A stretch of DNA of 64,000 nt from Planctomycetota bacterium (GTDB lineage: Bacteria > Planctomycetota > UBA8742 > UBA2392), in NCBI GenBank assembly GCA_003576915.1, contig QEVF01000020.1, positions 1-64,000 on the forward strand, written 5' to 3'. The position numbers were made by a program, and so were the translations under genes. Each line of letters starts with the position of its first letter. Positions within the stretch are counted from its first letter, which is position 1. Under the pieces are notes generated by a model. It ran no database searches. It was not told the origin of the DNA and worked only from the letters and a program-made list of their open reading frames with translations. Below are positions 42,584 to 52,206 of the stretch, piece after piece.

Positions 42584-43453
42584 CTATTCCGCCGCCGGCT
42601 CCTGTTTCTTGACACCCAGTTCCTCGAACACCCGATCTCGCACGTCGCTGTTGCGGATCAGCTCCGTGAGTACCTGCTCCAGCGACAGGTTGCCCCAGGC
42701 CACGGCCCGCTGCACCAGCATCGCCACGGGGCTGTGAGGATCGTTACGTTTCAGCCAGTTGGCCACTTCCTGCAGACGCCTGAACGCGTCGGCCCTGGTC
42801 TTGATCGCGCCTCCGCCGCCCCCCGACGCCACCGGCGCGGCCTGCTCGGTCTGGCCTTCCATGGTTTCGCTCCCCGCCTGCGGCGCGCTCTCCGCGCCCG
42901 CCAACTGGCCCATCTTGTCGGTGATCGCCCGGCTCAAGGCCCCGAGGTCCGGACGCTCGTCCGTGAACTTCTCGCCTACGATTTCGTTGAGTTCCTTCAC
43001 CGCCACGGCGCACTTCTCGAGGCCCTCACGATCCTGCTCCACGGCCTGTCCGCGGTTGTTGATGGCATTGGCCACCCTGTCGTTGAGCCACTGCACCGCC
43101 GTCACACGCGCACGCATGCGCTTGAGTTCGGGGAACAGGTTATCCCAGAAGTTCCTGAGCAGGTCCCGCGTCACCGAGATCGCCGAGGCCAGGCCCCCGT
43201 AGCCCTGGGTCTGCAACATGGCCATGCCCAGGTAGCCCGACACCAGAAGGTCCTTCGTCTTCTCGGCCAGCAGCTTCTTGCCAAGGTCCACCACGCGCGG
43301 CCAGGCCACCACCTCGCCGGTCAGGGACTCCATCTTCTTGACCTCGGCCTCCAACGCCTCATAGTCCGGGTCGTAGCGGGCGTTCTCGCCCGCGGGCGAG
43401 GCTCCAGCAATGGGGGCAGTTCCCAGCGCGGCATCCAGAGTTTCGTCGGGCAA
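42584..43453 (-). CDS. tssA: T6SS assembly protein TssA (short form)
   Basis: A 289-residue TssA. The ImpA-type N-terminus is seen as ENARYDPDYEALEAEVKKME, then VVDLGKKLLAEKTKDLLVSGYL and NFWDNLFPELKRMRARVTAVQWL. The C-terminal segment RADAFRRLQEVANWLKRNDPHSP followed by VQRAVAWGNLSLEQVL is the domain shared by dodecameric TssA proteins. At 289 residues it is shorter than many TssA proteins but has both ends. It primes tube/sheath polymerisation. It lies 14 nt after tagF. Confidence 0.9.
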   Translation of the reverse strand: MPDETLDAALGTAPIAGASPAGENARYDPDYEALEAEVKKMESLTGEVVAWPRVVDLGKKLLAEKTKDLLVSGYLGMAMLQTQGYGGLASAISVTRDLLRNFWDNLFPELKRMRARVTAVQWLNDRVANAINNRGQAVEQDREGLEKCAVAVKELNEIVGEKFTDERPDLGALSRAITDKMGQLAGAESAPQAGSETMEGQTEQAAPVASGGGGGAIKTRADAFRRLQEVANWLKRNDPHSPVAMLVQRAVAWGNLSLEQVLTELIRNSDVRDRVFEELGVKKQEPAAE

Positions 43454-43467
43454 GGTCAGGCTCCGTT

Positions 43468-44397
43468 TCAGGGCATCCGCTGTATCAGTTCCGGCACCGT
43501 GAGGTTGACGTTGTCGGCCAGGGCTCCGTAACGCTGCCGCGCCTGGGCCAGCTTGGCATCGTCGCCGGGTCCGTAGCGTCCGAGGCGGTAGGCCACGTCG
43601 CTGTCGCGGTCGGGGTTGAGCAGGGGCAACAGATATCTGTCGCGCAGGTCGTCAAATAGAAGGCTGATCTGGGGCGCCACGTCGTCCTGGGGGAAGTTCC
43701 ACATTGTCATGGTGGGCAGGCCGGCCCTGGCCAGAAGTTTCTGGGTCAGCTCAAGCCATACCGCGGCGTTGCCGCCGTTGGAGGTGGCGGGAAAGCGCAG
43801 GGCGTACTTGGGCAACACCTTGGGCTTGAGCACGTCGGCCAGGTTCTGCAGCAGCAGATACTTGCGCACGTCTGCCGTGGCGCCGAAGGCGTCGGTCCAA
43901 ACCATGTTGATGGTGCGCCTGGCCACGCTCTGGGCCACGCGGCGGGCCTCGCCCCGCACGTCAAGCTGGAACGAAAGCTGTTCGACGCGGCCAAGGAAAC
44001 TCTTCAGGTCCTTGCCGATCCAGTCCTTCATGACGGCGTGAGCGCGCTCGAAGAACGACTCGAAGATTCCGGGAATGAGGGCGACTTCGAGGCCGAAATC
44101 CTTCACCGGCGTTCCGGCCGCCACCAGAAACGGGAACTGCCGACCTGTCTTGTCGCAACCCGGCATGATGACGCCGACGACAATGCGGCCGATGCTGGGC
44201 ATGCTGAAAACAAAGCGGCTTGCCGGAGCGCGGTCAAACACGTCAGAGAACTGTCCCCCGAGCTGCTTCTGGCCCGCGAACAGCCCCTCCTGAAACCAGC
44301 GGTCCAGCACGGAAATCTCGGCCGCACCCACGTTGTAGCGAATGAAATCGCCGTGGATGGGGAGTTTGCCGTAGCAGCCGACGGAAATGGGGGTCAC
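43468..44397 (-). CDS. tagF: TagF, T6SS post-translational repressor
   Basis: A 309-residue protein with the TagF N-terminal pattern VGCYGKLPIHGDFIRYN and LDRWFQEGL, then FVFSMPSIGRIVVGVIMPGCDKTGR. In Pseudomonas TagF represses T6SS assembly independently of the kinase PpkA and interacts with the FHA protein. Here it overlaps tssM by 4 nt (ATGA). The cluster has TagF and an FHA protein but no adjacent PpkA/PppA. Confidence 0.9.
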   Translation of the reverse strand: MTPISVGCYGKLPIHGDFIRYNVGAAEISVLDRWFQEGLFAGQKQLGGQFSDVFDRAPASRFVFSMPSIGRIVVGVIMPGCDKTGRQFPFLVAAGTPVKDFGLEVALIPGIFESFFERAHAVMKDWIGKDLKSFLGRVEQLSFQLDVRGEARRVAQSVARRTINMVWTDAFGATADVRKYLLLQNLADVLKPKVLPKYALRFPATSNGGNAAVWLELTQKLLARAGLPTMTMWNFPQDDVAPQISLLFDDLRDRYLLPLLNPDRDSDVAYRLGRYGPGDDAKLAQARQRYGALADNVNLTVPELIQRMP

Positions 44398-47300
44398 GGT
44401 CCCACCCTTTCAGGGCAGACAAACTCCATGAAGAAGCCCTTCTTGAAGGGGTTGACCCGGTCCTTCGCCACCAGCTCCAGCTCGCCCTTCACTTCCGTGG
44501 GCTTGCCCATGACGGGCAGGAACACTTTCCACTGGAAAGTGTAGTTGATGTCGTTGATGGTCGTGGCCGTGCCGCGGTAAAGCAGCTTCATGACGCCCCA
44601 GGGGTCCTTGCTGAAATCGAGGGTGGGCCCGCTGGTGACCTTCTCCACAAAGATCTCCAACTTGGCCCCGGGATTGCCCTCCTTCCAGGTGAACTGGTAG
44701 GTGCGATTGGGGTTGGAATAGAGGTCCTTGATGTCGTCCTTGTCCTTGCCGCCGATGGTCAGCACCAGGTTGCTGACGATGTCGCGCTGCGTGAGCGTCA
44801 CGGTGAAGGGCAGGGCGATGGTGGTGGATTCGGCGGGGTAGAGGGCCTGGGTGATGCGGCCGGCGGCCTCCATGGCCTTGAGGAAGTCCGGGGCCAGTTT
44901 GAGCAGGCCGTCGTCGTTGACCTTGGTCTTGCTCAGGCGGCGCAGCATGTCCATGGTTTTGGCGATGGTGCCGGGCGAACTGCCGGTGATGGTCGGGTTG
45001 AACATCTTGGAGAAGGTTGCCAGAGGAACGCCGGCGGCCTTGTCATCGCCGGTGAAGGGATACTTGCCGACAAACTCGTTCTTGAACGGCAGGTACACGC
45101 GATCGGCCCAAACCTTGTTGGCCTCGGCGAGGCAGTCCGCCTGCGTAGCCTCTGCGGCGTTCTTGACCATCTGGCGGAAGACGCGGGCAATGCGCTCACG
45201 CTCGACACGGTCGGTCGCCACGCGATCCATGGCCTCGTTCATCTTGAGCACGCAGGTGTCGAAGGCCGCCACCAGCTCGTTGAGTTTGGCCGGGTCGTCT
45301 CCGGTGAAGCCCGAACCCTCGGCCGCCGAGCGCGAGAAGGAGTCCATGGCGGCCTGAAGTTCCATGAGGCGCTTGAGCAGCTCTTCAACGACCTTGATTT
45401 CGATCGTGCTGCGGTTGCGCAGGTCACCCTCGGCCACGCGCAGCTGCTGGTTCTCGGAGAGAGCCTTGAAATACTCCAGGATGGTGCTTTCCGGGCCGCA
45501 CAAGGCCCGAAGCTTCATCACGGCGTCCTTGACGTTGGCAAAGGGCACGATGCGCGTGTTCTCGACCAGCTCGATCCAGAGCCGCGCATAGTCTTCCTGG
45601 TAAACGCGGATCAGGTCGCGCACGATTTCATCGATGGGCACGTTCTTGCGCAATTCCTTGAAGCGCTCGGAAAGCGTCTTGCTCTTGTCGCCGATGGCCA
45701 CGGACACGTAGCGGTTGTAGAGCTCCTGCGTGTAAAGCTGCGTGAACTCGAAGTCGCCGCGTGAATCCCTGAACTCGACGTATTTGCGGCCTTCGGTCTT
45801 GAGCAGGAAGTCGCGGTTGACCTTGCCGGTCGTGCCCTTGCCGGTGTTGATGATGTCGTTGTAGCTCTCCGTCATCCACACAGCGCCGCTGAGGTAGCGG
45901 TTGATGCGGTCCACCAGTTCCTTGTCAGCGCGGTAGCGCCAGGCGTCGGGCCGGTCCAGTTGGGAAAGCACGAACTCAAGCTGCTTGAAGGCCAGGGCCT
46001 TGACCTCGGGCGTCACGCCGCCCGCGGCGGCGGGTCCTGCCAGCCAGTACTCCTGGGTCTCCAGCACGCGCTTGAGCACGTCGATGTCGGCCTTGAGCGC
46101 CCCCATCTGGCCGTCCTCGCGCGTCTTGGCGTCTTCGTTTTCGGCCAGCATCTGGTAGGCACGATGCAGGTCAAACATGCGGTCGTGATCAGCCATCGAC
46201 TTCTGCTGCCTGTCGCGCATGCTGACGAGATCGGACTGCATCTTGGCCTGCATGGGCAGCACGAAAAAGGTGCGGATGCGCCCGAAATAAACCTTGCGCA
46301 ACTCTTCGTTGATGTCGTTGCCGCGGTAAAGGAAAAAGCGCTTGCCCAGCGTGGGCCCGGCGTCGAGATCCATCAGTTCGTCGCGCAGGTCGTCCAGCGC
46401 CAGCAGGTTCTCCTGCAGGTCCTTGGGCTTCTCCTTTTCAAGCTGGCGGACACGCGCACCCGCGTTGCCGGCGGTAAACAGCAAAGCGCCGTTACCCGCA
46501 AAGGAGATGGTGCTGAAGATGGTGCAGAGCGCCAGAAATGCCAGCGACGCCGCCACCGAAGCCAGGCGCAGCAACCTCAGTTTCTTGCGCACTCCGGCCG
46601 TGGGCTGGGCCAGGTGCTGGTCAGGGAAGATGATCTTGGTGAACAGATCCTTGAGGAAGAAGCTCTTGCGTTCAATGACCGGCTCCTCGGCCTGCTCCAC
46701 CGGAGCCTCAACGCCGAAGGCCTTGCTCATGGCCGCCACCACCTGGTCCACGGGCGTGCCCTTCTGGGTGCCGCTGGTGAAGTAGAAGCCGCGCAGAATC
46801 GGGCTTTCCTGGAAGGGGTTGGGTTTGAACAGGTGGCCGATGAATTCAGCCAGTTTCTTCTGAGCCATCTCGAACTGCAGGGGAAACAGGTAGACCGCCT
46901 GGCGCTTCTTTACGGGGCGCTCGGTGCCCAGGGCGCCCACGCGCCGGTTGCGCAGGTTGGCCGTAAGCTGGGCGCACTCCTCCAGAAACAGTTCGCTGTA
47001 GGACTTGCCGGGGTTTCCGCTGTACTTGAACGAAGTACCCCAGGCCTGGGCGCGGTCCGTCTTGCTGAAGTCCTCGAAGAACTCGGAGAAGCCCTGCAGA
47101 AGATCGCACTTGGTGAACATCAGGTATACGGGGAACACGAGCTGCAGGCGCTTGCAGAGTTCGTCCAGGCGGTCACGGATCGTGGAGGCGTACTCCTCGA
47201 TCTGGGAGTCCGTGGCGCTGACGAGGTCGGCAATGGAAATGGCGACGATGGCCCCGTTGATGGGCTTGGAAGGCCGGCTCTTCTTGAGCAGATCCAGAAA

Positions 47301-47873
47301 GCTGAACCACTCCTGCTGGTCGTCCAGCTCCGTGGTGTAGCGGCCCGCGGTGTCCAGCAGGATGCCTTCGTCGGTGAACCACCAGTCACAGTTGCGCGTG
47401 CCGCCAATGCCGCGGATGGCCTTGGGCCCTGTGCCCATGGACGGGAAGTTCAGCCCGGACTCCTGCAAGGCCGTGCTCTTGCCGGCGCCCGGAGGCCCGA
47501 TGATGGGGTACCAGGGCAACCGGTAGAGCGCATCCTTGCCCAGGCCCGAGTTCTTGAGCGCAGACAGGGCCTCCTGGAACTGCTGCTCCAGCGCCTGGAT
47601 TTCCGGCTGCTTGTCCGGAATCGTGCTCTGCACATGCATCTGGGCCTGGGCGCGAAGCTGGTTTTCAATGGTCATGGCGCGGCGCACAGCCAGTACTTTC
47701 TGCGCCACGTACATGATGAGGAACAGGGCCAGCAGGCCGATGATGATGAGGACGCGGAGCTTGACGTCCCACTCAAGGTACTCGCCGCCCATCCAGGTCA
47801 GCGCGACCAGAACGATCAGCACGACAATGCTGAGCATGCCTTCTTTTGCGAGTGCGCCGAGCAGTGCCTTCAT
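44394..47873 (-). CDS. tssM: T6SS membrane-complex protein TssM
   Basis: A 1159-residue IcmF-family protein. Two N-terminal TM helices (about 13-28 and 40-58) are followed by a cytoplasmic GTPase-like domain with Walker A GPPGAGKST at residues 126-134, so this TssM keeps the P-loop. A third TM (VAASLAFLALCTIFSTISFAG, about residue 440) leads to a large periplasmic domain that contacts TssJ and ends in a beta-rich IcmF C-terminus. It spans the inner membrane and periplasm with TssL and TssJ. Confidence 0.96.
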   Translation of the reverse strand: MKALLGALAKEGMLSIVVLIVLVALTWMGGEYLEWDVKLRVLIIIGLLALFLIMYVAQKVLAVRRAMTIENQLRAQAQMHVQSTIPDKQPEIQALEQQFQEALSALKNSGLGKDALYRLPWYPIIGPPGAGKSTALQESGLNFPSMGTGPKAIRGIGGTRNCDWWFTDEGILLDTAGRYTTELDDQQEWFSFLDLLKKSRPSKPINGAIVAISIADLVSATDSQIEEYASTIRDRLDELCKRLQLVFPVYLMFTKCDLLQGFSEFFEDFSKTDRAQAWGTSFKYSGNPGKSYSELFLEECAQLTANLRNRRVGALGTERPVKKRQAVYLFPLQFEMAQKKLAEFIGHLFKPNPFQESPILRGFYFTSGTQKGTPVDQVVAAMSKAFGVEAPVEQAEEPVIERKSFFLKDLFTKIIFPDQHLAQPTAGVRKKLRLLRLASVAASLAFLALCTIFSTISFAGNGALLFTAGNAGARVRQLEKEKPKDLQENLLALDDLRDELMDLDAGPTLGKRFFLYRGNDINEELRKVYFGRIRTFFVLPMQAKMQSDLVSMRDRQQKSMADHDRMFDLHRAYQMLAENEDAKTREDGQMGALKADIDVLKRVLETQEYWLAGPAAAGGVTPEVKALAFKQLEFVLSQLDRPDAWRYRADKELVDRINRYLSGAVWMTESYNDIINTGKGTTGKVNRDFLLKTEGRKYVEFRDSRGDFEFTQLYTQELYNRYVSVAIGDKSKTLSERFKELRKNVPIDEIVRDLIRVYQEDYARLWIELVENTRIVPFANVKDAVMKLRALCGPESTILEYFKALSENQQLRVAEGDLRNRSTIEIKVVEELLKRLMELQAAMDSFSRSAAEGSGFTGDDPAKLNELVAAFDTCVLKMNEAMDRVATDRVERERIARVFRQMVKNAAEATQADCLAEANKVWADRVYLPFKNEFVGKYPFTGDDKAAGVPLATFSKMFNPTITGSSPGTIAKTMDMLRRLSKTKVNDDGLLKLAPDFLKAMEAAGRITQALYPAESTTIALPFTVTLTQRDIVSNLVLTIGGKDKDDIKDLYSNPNRTYQFTWKEGNPGAKLEIFVEKVTSGPTLDFSKDPWGVMKLLYRGTATTINDINYTFQWKVFLPVMGKPTEVKGELELVAKDRVNPFKKGFFMEFVCPERVGP

Positions 47874-47922
47874 AGGGTCGATTCCATGGTGTCCGTCGGC
47901 GGGCGGCCTTGGGCCCCCGCCG

Positions 47923-48639
47923 CTACTTCAGGCTCTCAAGCACGCCGCTGGTCTGGCTGCCCAGGATCGCGTTGTAGATCAGCCACAGCAGCAGCGCGAT
48001 GGCCACGCAGATGCCCGGCGCCAGCCAGCCCGGAATCTTCGATACCGGGTTGGGCATGCCGCTGTCCGGGGCCTTCCAGTGGGGTGCGAGGCGGTGCCGC
48101 TCTTTTTCGTCGCTGCTTTCCTTCACGCCGCGCGCCTGGGCCAGCTCCCGCGAAAGGCTGTCAATGAGCACCTTGCGGCGCTCCATGCCCTGCAGATCGG
48201 CGAACTTGCCCTTGAAGCCCAGCGTCAGGCAGAGGTAGTACACCTCGCAGACGTCATTCTTGAACCTGTCAGTCGTGTGACGCAGCGTTTCCAGCTTGTT
48301 GTAGAATTCCTCGCCCGCCGCGAAGTCATTGAAATAGGCCAACTGCAGCGGCTTGCCCATCCAGGCGTCCTTGCAGGGCCACTCTGACAGCAGGATCATT
48401 TCGTCGAAGTAGGCGGCAATGGCGTACTTGGCCAACTGCACGTACTCCAGCGGAATCTCGGCCGTGCGCGCCGCCGCGTCGAGGTCGCGGAACAGGCCGT
48501 CAATCTTGGCGAACAGCAGATCGGCGGGCCCGGGGTCCTGCATCTTCTGAAGCTGGAAAGAGAGGGCAAACAGCGGGGCGCACAAATCCGGCAGGCCGGC
48601 GTGCTTTTCGACTCGTGTGATGGTGGCGGTGTCGGCCAT
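47923..48639 (-). CDS. tssL: T6SS membrane-complex protein TssL (DotU-like)
   Basis: A 238-residue DotU/TssL protein. A helical cytoplasmic domain (AKYAIAAYFDEMILLSEWPCK; LGFKGKFADLQGMERRKVLID) is anchored by one C-terminal TM (ICVAIALLLWLIYNAIL). There is no peptidoglycan-binding OmpA-like extension, so anchoring to the wall would depend on another protein. Genes tssK upstream and tssM downstream are in the usual order. Confidence 0.93.
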   Translation of the reverse strand: MADTATITRVEKHAGLPDLCAPLFALSFQLQKMQDPGPADLLFAKIDGLFRDLDAAARTAEIPLEYVQLAKYAIAAYFDEMILLSEWPCKDAWMGKPLQLAYFNDFAAGEEFYNKLETLRHTTDRFKNDVCEVYYLCLTLGFKGKFADLQGMERRKVLIDSLSRELAQARGVKESSDEKERHRLAPHWKAPDSGMPNPVSKIPGWLAPGICVAIALLLWLIYNAILGSQTSGVLESLK

Positions 48640-48661
48640 AGCGTGCTGTCGCCCCCCGCGA

Positions 48662-50014
48662 CTACTCCTTGACCGCCAGGAACTCGAGCTTCAGCTCGGA
48701 AAACTCCGGCGGGAAGTACATCGAAATCGTGCGCGAATTGGCCACGGCCTCCCAATGCTCGCCTGCCTTCTCCAGCTGGAAGTACTGGCGGCCGGGCTGC
48801 ACGGGAATCTCCGCCGGCGGCGCCGGCAGATGCTTGATCACCAGGCCGCGCATGGCCATGGCGATCAGCTTGTCCACCCGGTCGCGCGACGAAATCTTGG
48901 CCTTGAGCGGCACCTCGTTGATCACCTTCTCCGGCGCCACGCCCGACATCACGGCCAGGTACAGCTTGCTCGCCGTCACCAGGCGCTCGTCGATGAACTT
49001 GCCCGAGTACAGCGACTCCCGGGTCTTCTCCAGCGGAATGTTCACGCAGCGCGACGCAATCGTCACGTCCAGCAGCGAGCGCAGCCGCGCCTCCAGCTGC
49101 GAGAAGGTGCCGTAAAGGTTGTCGTGCTGGTACTGCGGCAGGTCGCGCGGGCTGCCCTCGGCCGAGAACGTCGTCAGCTCGCCCGCCAGGCGCGCCAGCG
49201 TCACGTACAGCACCTCGGGGTGCAGACGCGGCTGGTTGTAATAGTGCATCAGAGCGGGGATGTAGGCGTTACAGGAATGCAGCAGCCAGAAGTTCGCGGC
49301 CTCTGACATGCTGAACTCCACGAGGCCCGAGCCTCGCTGGCGGCGCGAAGCCGCGAGGTCATTGCTCTTGGTCGAGATGATCTCGACGGCGCGGCGCAGC
49401 AGCGAGAACAGCCAGGGCGAGGCGCTGAGGTAAAGCAGGGGTGGAACCCAGGTCTGGGCCAGGGCAAAACCGCCGGTGGCCGTGCGCTGAAGTTCGCAGA
49501 GCTTGATGTAGGTGCTGTCCTCCAGCGGCTCACCTTCAAAGGCCACGCGCAGGTTGGGCACGGCGATGAACACGTCGCGCTCGTTGCCGCCGCTGCTTTC
49601 ATCCTTGAGCTTGACGGCACGCTGACGGAAACGGGTCAGGCGGCCCTCACTGATGCCCTCGGGGTGAATCTCCAGCGCGTTGGGGCGGCTCAGCGGACAG
49701 GCCAGGTACACGGCCAGCTTCTCGACCGAAGCGGGAAAAGAAGCCGCCACCGCGCGGGACTGGGGCCGGGCGTCGTGCTCCGGCAGGTCGAATTGCAGGC
49801 CGTCGGGCATGATGCCGCTGGCCGCCTGGAGGATGAACTCTCCGCCGCCCAGGGCCTCTTCGTCGATGCGCAGTGACGTCAAACCCCAGGCGTTGCCGTT
49901 GAGGGCGCGCAGGCCCATGACCAGGCCGAAATCGTGGTGGCGGTCCGCCTGCTGCAGGTGCTGAGGCGTGAGAAACAGCCCCTCGTTCCAGAGCACTTTG
50001 TGTTGATTGTCCAC
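48662..50014 (-). CDS. tssK: T6SS baseplate-to-membrane adaptor TssK
   Basis: A 450-residue TssK beginning KVLWNEGLFLTPQHLQQADR, the family signature, with later WGLTSLRIDEEAL and the C-terminal KHLPAPPAEIPVQPGRQYFQL. TssK trimers link the baseplate to the TssJLM membrane complex. The gap to tssL is 22 nt. Confidence 0.95.
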   Translation of the reverse strand: MDNQHKVLWNEGLFLTPQHLQQADRHHDFGLVMGLRALNGNAWGLTSLRIDEEALGGGEFILQAASGIMPDGLQFDLPEHDARPQSRAVAASFPASVEKLAVYLACPLSRPNALEIHPEGISEGRLTRFRQRAVKLKDESSGGNERDVFIAVPNLRVAFEGEPLEDSTYIKLCELQRTATGGFALAQTWVPPLLYLSASPWLFSLLRRAVEIISTKSNDLAASRRQRGSGLVEFSMSEAANFWLLHSCNAYIPALMHYYNQPRLHPEVLYVTLARLAGELTTFSAEGSPRDLPQYQHDNLYGTFSQLEARLRSLLDVTIASRCVNIPLEKTRESLYSGKFIDERLVTASKLYLAVMSGVAPEKVINEVPLKAKISSRDRVDKLIAMAMRGLVIKHLPAPPAEIPVQPGRQYFQLEKAGEHWEAVANSRTISMYFPPEFSELKLEFLAVKE

Positions 50015-50070
50015 GCTTTAGGCCTCAAACATTGCGGCACGCCGCCCGCTGGTTTGACTGCTGCCCCCTT

Positions 50071-50520
50071 CTACTTCCTGGCCTCGATTTTGTAACCGCT
50101 GAGTTCAAACACGAAGCTGCCGGCATCGGACGCCGGCACCACCACGCGCTGAGAGCCCTTGCCGTCCTGCTTGGGATAAAGGGCCATGATGCCGATGAAG
50201 CGGCAGTCCTTGTTCAGGTCGCCCAGCTCAATGGGGCGCGGATCGGCGTTGGCCGGGCCGCCATAGACCGTAATCTGCTTGGGCTCACCCAGGCGATCTC
50301 CGCCCAGAATCTCGCCCTTGTTCTCCCATAGCTGCTCAAAGGCCTTGCTCATGAAGGCCGCGTCGTCCTTGAGCTGGAAGATGCGGATATCTACGGGAGT
50401 GGACTCGTTCTTGTCGTTCACGTTCAGCGGCTCCACCCCGCGCACGTAAATCGTGGTGGGTCCGGCGCAACCGGCCATAAAGGCGAGGCAGGCAACCAGC
50501 AGCAGGCCCTTGATCTTCAT
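50071..50520 (-). CDS. tssJ: T6SS outer-membrane lipoprotein TssJ
   Basis: A 149-residue lipoprotein with a signal and lipobox (LAFMAGC; lipidated Cys18). The mature part is a TssJ-like beta-sandwich (STPVDIRIFQLKDDAAFMSKAF; then KDCRFIGIMALYP). It anchors TssM to the outer membrane. The start overlaps the end of tagH by 4 nt. The lipobox implies a diderm envelope. Confidence 0.9.
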   Translation of the reverse strand: MKIKGLLLVACLAFMAGCAGPTTIYVRGVEPLNVNDKNESTPVDIRIFQLKDDAAFMSKAFEQLWENKGEILGGDRLGEPKQITVYGGPANADPRPIELGDLNKDCRFIGIMALYPKQDGKGSQRVVVPASDAGSFVFELSGYKIEARK

Positions 50521-52067
50521 GCTTTGTCTCCTTTGTCTGCGGGCGGGCGGCTTGCAGTCGCCGCGCCCGGCTCCTTCGTATGGGATTCGAGGTAACCCTT
50601 GCGCATGTTCGGAAAGATGACCTCGTTGAAAAGCTTTCCGCTTTCTCCAAGTAACTCGCTGTAAGTCAAGGCGTATTGCCGCCAGGCACGCTTTTCGCCT
50701 CCCAGACTCTTGAAAAGCCCGCTGGCGTTCTTGTTGGCTTCTTCTTCGATGGCCTTGGGGTCCAGGCGCTTCATGATCTCGTTGATGGCACGCTGCACAC
50801 CCTCCATCAGGCCCAACTGGTGCTGCGTGAGGTCTCTGAAGGCATCCACGAGCTGCTTCTTGAGCTGCTCGGGCGACTTGCCGCTCTTCCAGTCCAGGGG
50901 CATACGCCGCACTTCCATGGCGTCCTTCACCTGCTTGATGGGGTTTTTCTCGCGCGACAGCGCCATGGTCACGAAGGCCTCGAACTGGCCCTCAAACTCG
51001 CTGCGGCCCTTGAGGCTCTTGTTCAGCCACTCCAGCGTGATGTCCAGCGTCTGCTGCGCCAGTTTGCCGAACAGGTCAATCTGCTCCTTCGTTTCAAAGG
51101 GCCCGCGACCCGTCAAAGCGTCGGACATCGCCTGAAGCGCGGCAAAGGCCGCGCCCTGCAGCGAATCACTTACTTTGGGCGATTCAACTTCGGGCAGGGC
51201 AAAGGCTGCGTCAGGCTTCTCTTTTGAAGAGATGCGCGAGAGCAGGTCATCAATCTGGCGCGTGCCGGTTTCCCGCTTCTTGCTCTTGGTCGGGGTATCT
51301 TCGACCTTGAGCGCGGTCGCGGCCTTCTTGAGGTCGTCGCCGCGCAGGTCGGCGAGGTCCATGGTCAGGCCGCTGAGGTCAACATCTTCCACCAACTGCT
51401 CGGACTCGCGCTTTTTGATGTCTGCCCGCGTGCGGGCCTTGGTCTGGCGTTTCTTGCCCTCCGGCGCCTGGGACTTGGAGGCTTCCTTGCGCTTGAGTTC
51501 GTCGGCCGCTTTTTTGAGGTCGGCGGTTGAGAAATCCGACAGGGCCATGGTCAAGCCGGCCACATCGTCTTCCTCGACCACTTCAGGACCTCTGGGTGCC
51601 TTGGCCGGGCTTTCGTCGGCGGCCACGTCGACATTCGTTCGATCCGTGACCTTGCGGCCCGTCTCGGCGCCGGGATCGATCGAAAGCACCGTGCCCGGGT
51701 CTTCCACCGTACGGCGTCGGCGGGCGCTGGTTGCTCGCGTCGCCGGCTTGCCCGGCCCCATGGCCACGGCCAATTGATAGGGCCCGATGGCAATGCGCGC
51801 ACCGTTGGGCAAGGCGGTCATCTCGTGGGCTCGCGACGGCTTGCCGTCAATAGACGTGCCGATCTGGCTGCCGTAGTCGATAAAGAAGTAATCTTCCCCG
51901 ACCTTCTGGATGAAGCCATGGGTGGGAGCAATGGCCTTGGCGGGGTCCTTGAGTGAAACGTCGCAGTCCTTGGCACGCCCTACGGAGATGCTGTCCTTGT
52001 CGAAGGACAACTCGGCAAGGGCGGGACCACTCTCCCCGATTCTGGTTACAACCAGCCTGATGGCCAT
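50517..52067 (-). CDS. tagH: FHA-domain T6SS regulator (TagH/Fha)
   Basis: A 516-residue protein. Residues 1-about 95 are an FHA domain (ISVGRAKDCDVSLKD, then PTHGFIQKVGEDYFFIDYGSQIGTSIDG) that binds phosphothreonine peptides. The middle has two copies of a motif (VAGLTMALSDFSTADLKKAA and LSGLTMDLADLRGDDLKKAA) in a Lys/Ala-rich linker. The C-terminal about 190 residues match the type VI FHA tail (FVTMALSREKNPIKQVKDAMEV; KRAWRQYALTYSELLGESG). It is the first gene of the T6SS unit. ATG 52067 is preferred on domain grounds; ATG 52100 would add 11 residues, and neither has a clear ribosome site. Confidence 0.88.
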   Translation of the reverse strand: MAIRLVVTRIGESGPALAELSFDKDSISVGRAKDCDVSLKDPAKAIAPTHGFIQKVGEDYFFIDYGSQIGTSIDGKPSRAHEMTALPNGARIAIGPYQLAVAMGPGKPATRATSARRRRTVEDPGTVLSIDPGAETGRKVTDRTNVDVAADESPAKAPRGPEVVEEDDVAGLTMALSDFSTADLKKAADELKRKEASKSQAPEGKKRQTKARTRADIKKRESEQLVEDVDLSGLTMDLADLRGDDLKKAATALKVEDTPTKSKKRETGTRQIDDLLSRISSKEKPDAAFALPEVESPKVSDSLQGAAFAALQAMSDALTGRGPFETKEQIDLFGKLAQQTLDITLEWLNKSLKGRSEFEGQFEAFVTMALSREKNPIKQVKDAMEVRRMPLDWKSGKSPEQLKKQLVDAFRDLTQHQLGLMEGVQRAINEIMKRLDPKAIEEEANKNASGLFKSLGGEKRAWRQYALTYSELLGESGKLFNEVIFPNMRKGYLESHTKEPGAATASRPPADKGDKA

Positions 52068-52206
52068 GCGCTTGGACGTTACCCCTGAATTGGCACCCAT
52101 TTAGCGCCAAGTCACCCCGACTGCCATGTGGCGCACCATCCTGCTTTGCAATTGCAATTGGTCAAGGGCGGCCAGCAGCGGCCTCCAGCTACAGGGCCGT
52201 GCAACT

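Noticed and set aside
45960..48167. 735-codon plus-strand open frame opposite tssM and tssL
   Set aside because: Antisense shadow of GC-rich coding DNA; tssM and tssL on the minus strand have clear motifs.
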